Shown: piece by piece, positions 41,646 through 50,588 of the stretch
Layout of the letters: each line of letters begins with the position of its first letter
Position numbering within the stretch: position 1 is the stretch's first letter
Assembly: GCA_963718995.1 (NCBI GenBank)
Contig: CAVRAP010000021.1
Location: 62,001 to 126,000, forward strand
Direction: 5' to 3'
DNA from: UBA4744 sp963718995
GTDB lineage: Bacteria; Actinomycetota; Acidimicrobiia; Spongiisociales; UBA4744
DNA length: 64,000 nt
Program-made: the position numbers and the translations under genes
The notes under the pieces: model-generated
What the model was told of the DNA's origin: nothing
Seen by the model: only the letters and a program-made list of their open reading frames with translations
Databases searched by the model: none

Positions 41646-43011
41646 GTGACTAGTCGCATCGTCGTCATTGCCAACCGATTGCCGCTACGTCGGACCGACG
41701 GTGGCTGGGAGACCAGCCCGGGCGGACTGGTGAGCGCAGTTGCTCCGTTCCTGCAAGAACGGGGCGGGAGCTGGGTGGGTTGGACGGGGGCTCCGGATGA
41801 TACTCCGGCGCCTTTCGTGCACGATGGGATCGAGCAAAGACCGGTCGGGCTGTCTCAGTTGGAAGTCAACGACTTCTATCTCGGCTTCTCCAATGCCACG
41901 ATCTGGCCGCTGTATCACGACGCTATTCGTCCTCCGGAATTCCACCGGCACTGGTGGCACCCCTATGTGGCGGTCAATCGCCGGTTCGCTGAAGAGGCGG
42001 CCGATACCTTGCGGCCGGGTGACCTGGCCTGGATTCACGATTATCAGCTTCAGCTCGTACCGGCGATGTTGCGGCGTCTCCGACCTGATGTACGCATCGG
42101 GTTCTTCCTGCACATCCCGTTCCCTCCGGTTGAGATTCTCGCCAGATTGCCGTGGCGTCGTGAATTGTTGGAGGGTTTGATGGGTGCGGATGTCGTTGCC
42201 TTCCAGACTCGCCTCGGGCGGCACAACTTCGGCCGGGCCGTTCGGCGTTTCCTGGGTGGTGAAGGCACCACCCGCTGGATGCGTGCCGGGGAGCGAAGTG
42301 TGCGGCTCATGTCGGCTCCGATCTCGATTGATCGAGAGCATTACGCGACGCTGGCGGCGTCGCCGGCCGTCAATGCAAGGGTGGCGGCATTGCGCGAAGA
42401 ACTCGGCGCTGATCGGAAGGTTGTCCTCGGTGTCGATCGTCTCGACTACACCAAGGGGATCGATGTGCGCCTCCGTGCCTACGACACGCTGCTGCGACGT
42501 CACCGGGAGCGAGCCGAGGACATCCTGTTTCTGCAGGTCGCCGTACCGAGCCGGGAGGAAGTCGGTGACTATTCGGCCATGCGTGACGAAGTTGAGGGTC
42601 TCGTCGGCCGGATCAACGGCGCGGCACGGCGATCTGCATCACGTCCCGGTGCACTACCGCTACGGGAGCCTCGAGCCCGAGGAACTCGTTGCCTATTACC
42701 GGATGGCCGACATCTTGTGTGTCACGCCGCTGCGGGACGGCATGAACCTGGTCGCCAAGGAGTTCATCGCGTCTCGCCCGGGAGATAACGGGGTGCTGGT
42801 GCTGAGCGAATTCGCCGGCGCCGCCCAGGAGCTGCGCCAGGCTTTGCTCGTCAACCCCTACGACGTTGACGGAGTCAGCGAAGCCCTCTGGCGGGCCTTA
42901 CACATTCCTCCCGCTGAAGAACGGTCCCGTATGCAGGCGATGCGGCGCCAGGTCAAGCGGCACGATGTCTTCCGGTGGGCCCGCGCCTGCATCGACGCCA
43001 TCCAGCAATGA
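41646..43011 (+). CDS. otsA: Trehalose-6-phosphate synthase (frame disrupted)
   Basis: A GT20 enzyme of about 454 residues after correction, joining UDP- or GDP-glucose and glucose 6-phosphate. Motifs: GGLVSAVAPFL, DLAWIHDYQLQLVP, GVDRLDYTKGIDVRL, then in the shifted frame YRYGSLEPEELVAYYRMADI, RDGMNLVAKEFIA and LVLSEFAGAAQELRQALLVNPYDVDG. The frame changes near 42621: GRINGA continues as RHGDLHHVPVHYRYG once one base is removed from GGCGCGGCAC. GTG 46 bases into the line (41646) is the start, with AAGGG upstream. The stop overlaps otsB (ATGA). Sequence error is more likely than true inactivation because the second half is intact. Confidence 0.88.
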
Positions 43012-43766
43012 CTTCCCTTCCGGAAGAACTGAGGAGAGCCGCGACCTCCGATTGCCTGCTCGTGGTCTGTGACTACGACGGAACGCTGGCTCCGATCGTT
43101 ACCGACCCGGACCACGCCTACCCGGATGCTCGGGCGATGACCGCTCTGGTCTCCTTGGCAGAGTTACCGCGCACATTTGTCGCTCTGCTGTCCGGACGAG
43201 AGGTAGCGGTACTGCAGCGGCTCACGGGTGGTTCGCCCGGGGTGACGCTCATCGGTAGCCATGGGGCCGAACAGCCCGATCAGGCGCCCGCCATCGAGCC
43301 AGAGGCGCGGGCGGATCTCCTCGAGGTGAAGGTTCGCCTGTCGGAACTTTGCGATCAGTTCCAGGGTGCCCGTGCGGAGGAAAAGCCTGCCGGGGTAGCG
43401 TTTCACTTTCGGAATGTTGATCCGGTCCTGCAACCGGCGGCTGAGGAGGCTGCCCGACGGATCGGCGGCGATTTCCCCGGCTTGACGATGCTCAAGGGAA
43501 AACGGGTGGTTGAGTATGCCGGCTCAAAGACGAACAAGGGGCATGCTCTGGCGACCCTTCGGAGCCGTTGGGCGGCCGACATGGTCGTGTTCATGGGAGA
43601 CGACGTAACGGACGAAGACGCGTTCGCGGCACTGCAACCCTTCGAGGTGGGAATCAAGGTCGGGAGGGAAGCAACCCGGGCCAAGCTCCGGGTCGATAGT
43701 CAGAAACACGTGGCGCCTGTGCTCGAATCACTTCTGGCGTTTCGGATGGACCGCCCGGCTTCCTGA
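43008..43766 (+). CDS. otsB: Trehalose-6-phosphate phosphatase
   Basis: A 252-residue HAD-superfamily phosphatase that removes the phosphate from trehalose 6-phosphate. Motif I VCDYDGTLAPI holds the nucleophile Asp, motif II is ALLSGRE, and motif IV is FMGDDVTDEDAF. Start ATG overlaps the otsA stop by 4 bases, so synthase and phosphatase are co-translated. The gene ends nine bases before the convergent treS-maltokinase gene, putting two trehalose routes back to back. Confidence 0.94.
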   Translation: MTSLPEELRRAATSDCLLVVCDYDGTLAPIVTDPDHAYPDARAMTALVSLAELPRTFVALLSGREVAVLQRLTGGSPGVTLIGSHGAEQPDQAPAIEPEARADLLEVKVRLSELCDQFQGARAEEKPAGVAFHFRNVDPVLQPAAEEAARRIGGDFPGLTMLKGKRVVEYAGSKTNKGHALATLRSRWAADMVVFMGDDVTDEDAFAALQPFEVGIKVGREATRAKLRVDSQKHVAPVLESLLAFRMDRPAS

Positions 43767-43775
43767 CACGGGATC

Positions 43776-46700
43776 CTACGTGGTGTCAAGCGCTTCGAGC
43801 ATTCCTTTGGCGGGGATGCGGGCCCAGGATGGACGGTTGTTGACTTCCCACGTGAGTTCCCGGGCCGCCTTTTCGAACATGAACGCCTCGAGCAGAACCG
43901 CCGTGGTGGTCTCAACGGGGGGGAGAAGATCGGTTCCGGCCAGGCCCTTGAGGTAGGTACGCAAGAACGCAGCACCGACCCAGCGATACCAACTGGTCGC
44001 CCAGGGTTCCAGGTCGGGCAGCTTTTCGAACGGGATCGTTCCGATCTCGACCTGCTCATAGAGACTGGCAAGTGCTGCGTAGTGAATTGAACGGAGCAGA
44101 TCGGCGACGTCTTTCAGGGGTGAATGCTTGAGGCGCCGTTCGCTCATCGGCCGGGTGGTGTCGCCGGCGAAATCGAAGAAAACGTAGTCGTTTCCGGAAG
44201 CAAGGATCTCCTCCAGGCGGAAGTCCCCGTGCAAGCGGATACGTTTGGCTTTGATCTTGATTGCCATCAATCGTCGCAATCGATCGATGACCTCTTCCTC
44301 CCGGCTGCCGATTTGCTCGACCTCCGTGCGGGCTTCGGGGGGAAGCCATCCGGAAGCGGCACGAGCCGTTGCCAGGGCCTGTCGGATCTCCCCGCGTAAC
44401 GACTGGTACAACGACCGCTGCGTCAGGGTCGTGAACGGTTCGGGGCGGAAGTCGAGGTCATCGCTATCCGACGCAAGAGCTTTGTGCAGTTCGGCTGCTC
44501 TGATGCCAAGAGTCTCAGCAGACTGGACGTCTTCTTCAAAAAGCTCGCCGAGAGCCGGGGGTATGAGCCGGCGGGCCAGGGCGATGAGATTGCCGGCGGG
44601 TACGTCCGGTTGGGGGAGTTGGTCCCCCGCAAGCACGGTTTCGAAGAGGCGTCCCAGCGAGCCGGTCGCCCGATCCCATGCCTCCCCTTCGTGGGGTACG
44701 TAACTCTGGAGAATCCCCAGGGTGGTTGCGCCTTCGCCTCCCGCTTGATACTCGAACCAGCCAAGAACGGCCGGGAGGTTGGCGAAGTCTGTCTTACCGG
44801 TGAGGAATCTCCTGATCTCGAGATCAGGGTTGATGCCTTGTTCTATGCGCCGTGACAGTTTGAGGACGAACTGGTTACCGAAGACGATGGAGGTGTGCCC
44901 TTCCCGGTTGTCGGTTGACCGTACGTCCGATTGGTCGACGGTGGCCGGACCGGTCGGACGGCGGGTCAAGGTTGCCTTCAAGACCCCCGCAACACCCGGT
45001 AGCTTCTTGCGGTCGCCCATGAGCTTGATGAGCGCACCGGCGAAATCGGCCGATAGGGCAGCGTCGTGGACCACGCCACTTCCAGCGTCTCCCTCGACCC
45101 TGCAGATGATGGATTCGGGACGTTGGTCCCAGATCCTGGCGGCTTCGTCCCCGAAGGCGAACCCGATCGACAGCAAGTACCGCTGGGGGTCACCGTCGAG
45201 GTATTCGATCTCCACGAGTGCCACATACGTGTCGGCAAGAACTCTGCGAAGCGGGATCACGTCGACCAGGCGGGCATGTCGGATCTTGCGGTCACCGCCG
45301 TGATACCAGGCGCGGCCGGGAACGTAGCGGGCGATGAGTGCCTCGACGTCGGTCCGGAGAGGATCCTGAAAAGCGGTTTCGGTCCCACCGGAGAGCTCCA
45401 GTTGCTCGCGTTCGCCTTCCCAACGTGGGAGGTGCAGATCACCGATGGTCGGGTTCAAAGAGAACCAATAGAAACTGTGCGGAGCCAGGGTCAGGAGATA
45501 TGGCTGGTCGCCGACCGCTGGGAAAGGTGTTCGCCCGAATAGCTCGAGTGGGCGGATGCCGTGGAATTCCGACAGATCGAGCTCCACGTACTGATTGTGG
45601 CGAGACAGGTTGGCTACCACCAGCACAGCTTCGTCCGCGGAGCGCCGCAGAAAGGCAAGGACGCGTGCATTCTCGGGATGGAGGAACGCGATGGTTCCCC
45701 GTCCGAATACGGGGTGGCGTCGCCGAAGCGCCAGCATCCGCTTGTTCCACCACAAGAGCGAATTCGGGTTGCGCTCCTGCCCCTCTACGTTGACGGTTTC
45801 GTAGTGATATTCGGAGTCGATGACGGTCGGCAAGTACAACTGCTGGGGGTTTGCATCCGAGAAGCCCGCGTTGCGGTCGTTGCTCCATTGCATGGGAGTG
45901 CGGACGCCGTCGCGGTCGCCGAGGTAGATGTTGTCACCCATCCCGATCTCGTCGCCGTAGTAGAGAACGGGGGTCCCGGGCAGGGAAAGCAGCAACGCGT
46001 TCATCAATTCAATCTCGCGCCGACTGTTGCCGAGCAGGGGAGCCAGGCGTCGTCGGATCCCCAGGTTGATCGCGCGCCTGCCGGTTCTTGGCATAGGTGC
46101 GGTACATGTAGTCGCGCTCTTCGTCCGTGACCATCTCGAGGGTCAACTCGTCGTGGTTTCGGAGGAAAAGCGCCCATTGCGAACCGGGCGGTATCGGGGG
46201 CGTCTGCTCGAGGATGTCGATGATGGGGAATCGGTTCTCCATGCGAACGGCCATGAACAAGCGCGGCATGAGCGGGAAGTGAAAGGCCATGTGGGACTCG
46301 TCGTCATCGCCGAAGTACGCCGCGGCATCTTCTGGCCACTGGTTGGCCTCGGAGAGCAGCACCCGGCCTTCGTACTTGGAGTCGATGTGAGCTCGCATCG
46401 CTTTGAGCTCGCGGTGGGTCTCGTCGAGGTTCTCACACATGGTTCCGTCCCGTTCGAAGAGGTACGGGACGGCATCGAGACGGACTCCGTCGACACCCAT
46501 GTCGAGCCAGTAGTCGAGGACTTGATAGATGGCCTTACGGACGGCCGGGTTGTCGTAATTCAGGTCCGGTTGGTGGGAGAAGAAACGGTGCCAGTAGTAC
46601 GCACGTGCTGCAGGGTCCCACGCCCAGTTCGAGGTTTCTGTGTCGGAGAAGATGATCCGTGCTTCGGGGTATCGGTCCGGGGTATCACTCCACACGTAGA

Positions 46701-47082
46701 AGTCGCGTTCCACCGATCCCGGCTCAGCGCGTCGCGCTCGTTGAAACCAGGGGTGTTGGTCGGAGGTGTGGTTGACCACCAGTTCGGTGATCACTCGCAG
46801 GCCGCGTTTGTGTGCTTCGCGGAGAAAACGGCGGAAGTCGCGGGTGGTTCCGTAGGCGGGGTGGACCGAGTTGTAGTCCGCGATGTCGTACCCATCGTCA
46901 CGTCGGGGTGAGGGGTAAAAGGGAAGCAGCCAGATGGCAGTGATCCCGAGGTCCTGGAGGTAGTCCAGCTTCTCGGTCAGACCGCGAAAGTCGCCGGTCC
47001 CGTCTCCGTCGGAATCGCGAAAGGCCCGCACATGGACCTCGTAGATAATGGCGTCTTTGTACCAGTCGGCGGTAGCAGTCAC
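43776..47082 (-). CDS. treS: Trehalose synthase-maltokinase fusion (frame disrupted)
   Basis: About 1101 residues after correction. The first half is GH13 trehalose synthase, which interconverts maltose and trehalose: VDGVRLDAVPYLFERDGT (nucleophile), LLSEANQWPEDA (acid/base) and LFLRNHDELTLEMV. The C-terminal 450 residues are a maltokinase (RIRLHGDFRLEEIL, FFDFAGDTTRPMSERRLKHSPLKDVADLLRS). Maltose 1-phosphate made this way feeds glucan synthesis by GlgE in actinobacteria. The frame breaks near 46071-46077: MYRTYAKNRQAR runs on as INLGIRRRLAPLLGN when one base is removed from a GCGCGCG run. GTG 47082 is the start (VTATADWYKDAIIYEVHVR). Glucan genes are not in the window. Confidence 0.9.
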
Positions 47083-47092
47083 GGACCTGATG

Positions 47093-47485
47093 CTAGAGCG
47101 GGGGTGCCCCTGGGGTAACGATCTCGTGACCAGCCGCGATAAGAGCGTCATGGGCGGGCTGTTCATCTCGAGTTCTGATCAACAGGTGATCGGTGTCGTG
47201 AGTGGCGATCGGGAACACGCTGACGCCCGCCTTTGCCAGGGGAACGGTCAGCGCGGCCAGCACTCCAATCAGGGCGAAGGAAAGGGGCCCCTCGACTTCG
47301 AGCCGAATCCAGGGTTCCGGGCGAGGTAGGTCGAGAGGGATCGAGCGGATGTCGCAGACGATTGAGAGTTCCGCAGGTGTTCTGGTGATGGATGAGAAAT
47401 CGCCACCTTCAGCCCAAGTAGGAACCACCGTATTGGGTGGCAGCTTCACAACGATCAATTGTGTGGAATGTCGGATGAGTCGCAT
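47093..47485 (-). CDS. ACT-domain protein
   Basis: A 130-residue protein made of two small ACT-like modules, of the kind annotated as ACT_3/ACT_7. It reads STQLIVVKLPPNTVVPTWA, then LSIVCDIRSIPLDL and a C-terminal half with LSFALIGVLAALTVPLAKAGVSVFPIATHDTDHLLI. ACT domains bind amino acids or other small ligands to control enzymes. No enzyme domain is attached. ATG 47485 is chosen; upstream sequence is not conserved-looking. It follows the LON-domain gene by 26 bases on the same strand. Confidence 0.82.
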   Translation of the reverse strand: MRLIRHSTQLIVVKLPPNTVVPTWAEGGDFSSITRTPAELSIVCDIRSIPLDLPRPEPWIRLEVEGPLSFALIGVLAALTVPLAKAGVSVFPIATHDTDHLLIRTRDEQPAHDALIAAGHEIVTPGAPPL

Positions 47486-47511
47486 GAAGCGTGAGGTTAG
47501 GCGATCGAGAT

Positions 47512-48129
47512 CTACCCGCTCCCGAGTTGCTGCTGCAAAACTGCGATCTCCTCGTCGAGGATGTTTTGCAGGTGGTCCAGTCGTTCTGGAGGCGAGTCGA
47601 TCCCCAGGAGACCCTGGGCATCGAGCGGCGATAGGGGAGCCAGAGCGCACAGTTGATCGACCGCCACCCCGGTTTCCTCAGACACTTCGAACCCGGTATC
47701 GCCTACGTCGTAGCCTGCTTCGGACATCAGTGCCAGGGTCCTGCGGACCTTCATTTCGGTCTCGGCGATGGGCAAGTCGTTGGGAGGCGTGATGGGATCG
47801 TTCAGCTCGTTGATCACGGCCCGGGGATACGGATCGTCGGGAAGCCACCGGTCGACTTCGAACCGGGTGGTGCCGACGGCCAGCACCAGGCGATGCCCTT
47901 CCTCGAGGTCGGCGATTCCGGCGATGTGCGCAATCGTGCCGATCTCAAAACGGGTATCCCCGCCGCCAATTTCAGAGCCCCGTTCGATCAGCACCACACC
48001 GAATCTGCCGTCTCCGGCCACACAATCGTCCACCAGCATCTGATAGCGAGGCTCAAACACGCGGAAAGGCAGGACGGTGTTCGGAAAGAGCACGGACCCA
48101 AGGGGAAACACGGGTAGTTCGTAGGCCAT
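47512..48129 (-). CDS. LON substrate-binding-domain protein
   Basis: A 205-residue stand-alone LON N-terminal domain. It starts MAYELPVFPLGSVLFPNTVLPFRVFEPRYQMLVDDC, which is the conserved PUA-like opening of Lon, and continues with a helical C-terminus. There is no ATPase or protease domain. Free LON domains are thought to bind protein substrates or adaptors, but the role is unproven. ATG 48129 is the start. It is 28 bases after the DUF6941 gene. Confidence 0.88.
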   Translation of the reverse strand: MAYELPVFPLGSVLFPNTVLPFRVFEPRYQMLVDDCVAGDGRFGVVLIERGSEIGGGDTRFEIGTIAHIAGIADLEEGHRLVLAVGTTRFEVDRWLPDDPYPRAVINELNDPITPPNDLPIAETEMKVRRTLALMSEAGYDVGDTGFEVSEETGVAVDQLCALAPLSPLDAQGLLGIDSPPERLDHLQNILDEEIAVLQQQLGSG

Positions 48130-48157
48130 CGGGCGGAATGCTACGCGGGCTTCGGAT

Positions 48158-48619
48158 CTAGCTAGATGGTTCTGTATTCCTGGCGAGTACCCGGAAACGA
48201 ACTCGCTTGCGTTCGTCGCCGTCGATGAGCACCCGGAAGGCAAAACCGCCCGGCTTCGGGAACACGAGGCCGTTGAACGTCATCGTCCGAACGAAGCCGA
48301 CATCGCTTCCGTCGGGCAGGCCCGGCGGTCGCGCCACCCGAAAATTCTGAACGGGACGTCGTTCTCCGAAGAGGCTTTTTCCGTCCTCATCGACCAGGTC
48401 GACCGACAGGGTGAGTTCTTCGTCGGTCTTAGTCCACGGAACCCGGATCCGCAGCCCGAGGCCGAGCGTGTGGTGGCGGGCGGGGAACTGGCGCACAAAA
48501 ATGGTGTCCCAACCGCCTCCCAGCACGTAGATCTTGCCGGCCGAAGCATGGACGCCATCGGCCAGGATGGCGAAGTCGATTTCAGGGGCGGGAAGGAGAT
48601 CGTCGGCCTGGAAGTCCAT
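48158..48619 (-). CDS. DUF6941-like protein
   Basis: A 153-residue protein with an all-beta appearance. It contains EIDFAILADGVHASAGKIYVLGGGWDTI, a stretch I associate with the DUF6941 family of unknown function, and ends with a strand-rich part (FAFRVLIDGDERKRVRFRVLA). No catalytic motif or signal peptide is visible. It begins a three-gene minus-strand run with the LON-domain and ACT-domain genes, with short gaps, so these may form an operon. A heptamer repeat lies upstream of its start. Confidence 0.72.
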   Translation of the reverse strand: MDFQADDLLPAPEIDFAILADGVHASAGKIYVLGGGWDTIFVRQFPARHHTLGLGLRIRVPWTKTDEELTLSVDLVDEDGKSLFGERRPVQNFRVARPPGLPDGSDVGFVRTMTFNGLVFPKPGGFAFRVLIDGDERKRVRFRVLARNTEPSS

Positions 48620-48640
48620 GGCCCCACTTTAGAAGCTCCC

Positions 48641-48747
48641 GGCTCCCAGCTCGCTCCGCTCGCAGTTCTCAGTTGCCAGTTGCCAGTTGCCAGTTGCCAG
48701 TTGCGCGACAATGGTATGCCTCTCTGGGTACTGGGTACTGGGTACTC
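48641..48747. repeat. Dispersed heptamer-arm repeat, copy 4
   Basis: Leader GCTCGCTCCGCTCGCAGTT, then five CCAGTTG-type units with a 7-bp period, core ATGGTATGCCTCTCTGG, then three CTGGGTA units. The leader and core match copy 5 closely. It lies between divergent genes (DUF6941 and the ABC ATPase), so it could carry promoter or insulator function. Confidence 0.85.
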
Positions 48748-48770
48748 TTCACAGGACTAGGTTCCGCGTT

Positions 48771-49679
48771 GTGGCTTCGGTGATCTCGATTCAGCATCTG
48801 CGCAAGACCTATGGGTCGTTGGTGGCGGTCGACGATGTCTCCTTCGAAGTCGAAGAAGGGGAGATATTCGGATTGCTGGGGCCCAACGGAGCGGGCAAGA
48901 CGACCAGCGTGGAATGTGCGCAAGGTTTGCGCATTCCGGACGGCGGGGATATCCGGGTGCTGGGTCTCGATCCGCGGACGCACGCCGCCCAGCTTCGGCG
49001 CGAGGTCGGCTCCCAGCTCCAGGAGTCTGCACTGCCCGGTCGTCTGAAGGTATGGGAAGCGCTGGACCTCTTTGCGTCACTGGTACCGGGCGGGCCCGAC
49101 TGGCGAGAGGTGATGGAGCGGTGGAGTCTGACCGAAAAGGCGAACGCTTCTTTCTCCAGTTTGTCCGGAGGTCAACGGCAGCGATTGCTGGTGGCGCTGG
49201 CGGTGGTCAATGAGCCCCGGGTTGTCTTTCTCGACGAAATGACCACCGGGCTCGACCCGGCGGCCCGGCGGGCCACCTGGCACCTCATCGAAGCTATGCG
49301 GGACGGCGGGGCGACGCTGGTGCTGGTCACCCACTTCATGGACGAAGCCGAACAGCTGTGTGACCGTTTGGCGATCGTCGATGACGGTCGGGTGGTCGCC
49401 ACCGGGAGTCCTCAGAGTCTGATCGCCGAGTACGGAGGCGAGCTGCTCATCCGCTTCAGTACCGACCGACCCGACGTTTCGTTCCTCGAAGCCGTTGAAT
49501 CGGTGCATTCGGTTTCGCGACGCGGCGCCCATGTCACCGTCGGCGGCCGCGGCCCGGCCCTGGCGATGGTCGGAGCTGAACTGGTGCGTCATGGGATCGT
49601 GCCGTCCGACCTACGGGTGCAACAAGCGACCCTGGAGGACGTGTTCCTGCGGTTGACGGGACGCGGGCTGGAGGATTGA
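48771..49679 (+). CDS. ABC-2-type exporter ATPase
   Basis: A 302-residue ATPase of the DrrA/NatA type. It has Walker A LLGPNGAGKTT, signature FSSLSGGQRQRL, Walker B RVVFLDEMTTGLDPAARRA and an H-loop VLVTHFMDEAEQLCDRL. The C-terminal 80 residues contain the DrrA-type extension ending DVFLRLTGRGLED. GTG 48771 is taken as start. It is 15 bases upstream of the ABC-2 permease gene, so they form one exporter. Substrate is unknown; drugs or lipids are typical. Confidence 0.9.
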   Translation: MASVISIQHLRKTYGSLVAVDDVSFEVEEGEIFGLLGPNGAGKTTSVECAQGLRIPDGGDIRVLGLDPRTHAAQLRREVGSQLQESALPGRLKVWEALDLFASLVPGGPDWREVMERWSLTEKANASFSSLSGGQRQRLLVALAVVNEPRVVFLDEMTTGLDPAARRATWHLIEAMRDGGATLVLVTHFMDEAEQLCDRLAIVDDGRVVATGSPQSLIAEYGGELLIRFSTDRPDVSFLEAVESVHSVSRRGAHVTVGGRGPALAMVGAELVRHGIVPSDLRVQQATLEDVFLRLTGRGLED

Positions 49680-49694
49680 GGGCGTGAACCACCG

Positions 49695-50453
49695 ATGAAA
49701 TCCCTGCTCAAGACCTCATGGGTGGAAACCAAGCTCTTTCTGCGTGAGCCGGTGACGGTGTTGTTCACCTTTGCGCTGCCGTTGATGGTGCTCTACGTCC
49801 TCGGTGGGGTATTCGGCAACGAGGCGGATACCGGCGAAAACGGCGGCTTCCTGGTCTACGGCGGGTACGGACCAACCAACTGGTACACCGCCGCCTACGT
49901 CGGCATGGCGATAGCCGGGGTTGCCCTGATCGGTGTGCCGGCCCACATCGCGGAGTACCGGGAGCGAGGGGTGTTGCGACGTTTGCGGGCGTCCTCCGTG
50001 CCCCGCCTGGTCTTTTTGAGTTCGCAACTGATCGTGGCGTTCCTCATATCTACGATCGGCAGCGTGCTGCTGCTGGCGGTGGCCTTTCCCACCACCTCGG
50101 TCGCGGCGCCGGAATCGGTCGGGCTCTTCTTGCTGGCATTTGTGTTCGGGACGCTCTGCTTCTCGGCCTTCGGGATCTTGCTCGGGACCGTGTTGCCCAC
50201 CGCCCGGGCGGCTCAGTCGGCCGGTTTGCTCCTGTGGTTCCTCTTCATGTTCGTCTCGGGCTCAGGTCCGCCTCCCGAGGTGTTGCCCGAATCGCTGGCC
50301 ACGATCGGCGATTATGCGCCGCTCACGCCGGTCATCAAGATGCTGCAGGAGCCCTGGTTGAGCGGCGAGTGGGCCGTGGGTCCATCGGTAGCGGTGTTGG
50401 GAATCGGTGTCGTGTCGGCCGTAGCCGCCTTCTTCCTGTTCAAGTGGGAGTGA
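49695..50453 (+). CDS. ABC-2-type exporter permease
   Basis: A 252-residue membrane protein with six hydrophobic segments and the ABC-2 permease pattern: ETKLFLREPVTVLFTFALPLMVLYVLGG at the N-terminus, EYRERGVLRRLRASSVPR at the cytosolic loop that contacts the ATPase, and a C-terminal IGDYAPLTPVIKMLQEPW. It is the second gene of a two-gene exporter. The stop is followed within eight bases by repeat copy 5. Confidence 0.9.
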   Translation: MKSLLKTSWVETKLFLREPVTVLFTFALPLMVLYVLGGVFGNEADTGENGGFLVYGGYGPTNWYTAAYVGMAIAGVALIGVPAHIAEYRERGVLRRLRASSVPRLVFLSSQLIVAFLISTIGSVLLLAVAFPTTSVAAPESVGLFLLAFVFGTLCFSAFGILLGTVLPTARAAQSAGLLLWFLFMFVSGSGPPPEVLPESLATIGDYAPLTPVIKMLQEPWLSGEWAVGPSVAVLGIGVVSAVAAFFLFKWE

Positions 50454-50460
50454 GGGGCTG

Positions 50461-50586
50461 CAGGCTCGCTTCGCTCGCCGTTTCCAGTTTCCAGTTCGCA
50501 GTCGCAGTCCGCAGTCGCAGTTCCCGAGATTGGTATGCCTTCACTGGTTACTGGTTACTGGTTACTGGTTACTGGCTACTGGCTAC
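50461..50586. repeat. Dispersed heptamer-arm repeat, copy 5
   Basis: Leader GCTCGCTTCGCTCGC, two TTTCCAG units and four CGCAGTC-type units, core TTGGTATGCCTTCACTGG, then six CTGGTTA/CTGGCTA units with a 7-bp period. This is the longest copy, about 125 bp. It fills the gap between two convergent genes and ends 2 bp from the stop of the beta-propeller lipoprotein. Confidence 0.85.
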
Positions 50587-50588
50587 CT

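Noticed and set aside
50461..50586. Possible CRISPR-like array
   Set aside because: Units are 7 bp and directly joined, with no 25-40 bp repeats or unique spacers, and no cas genes nearby.
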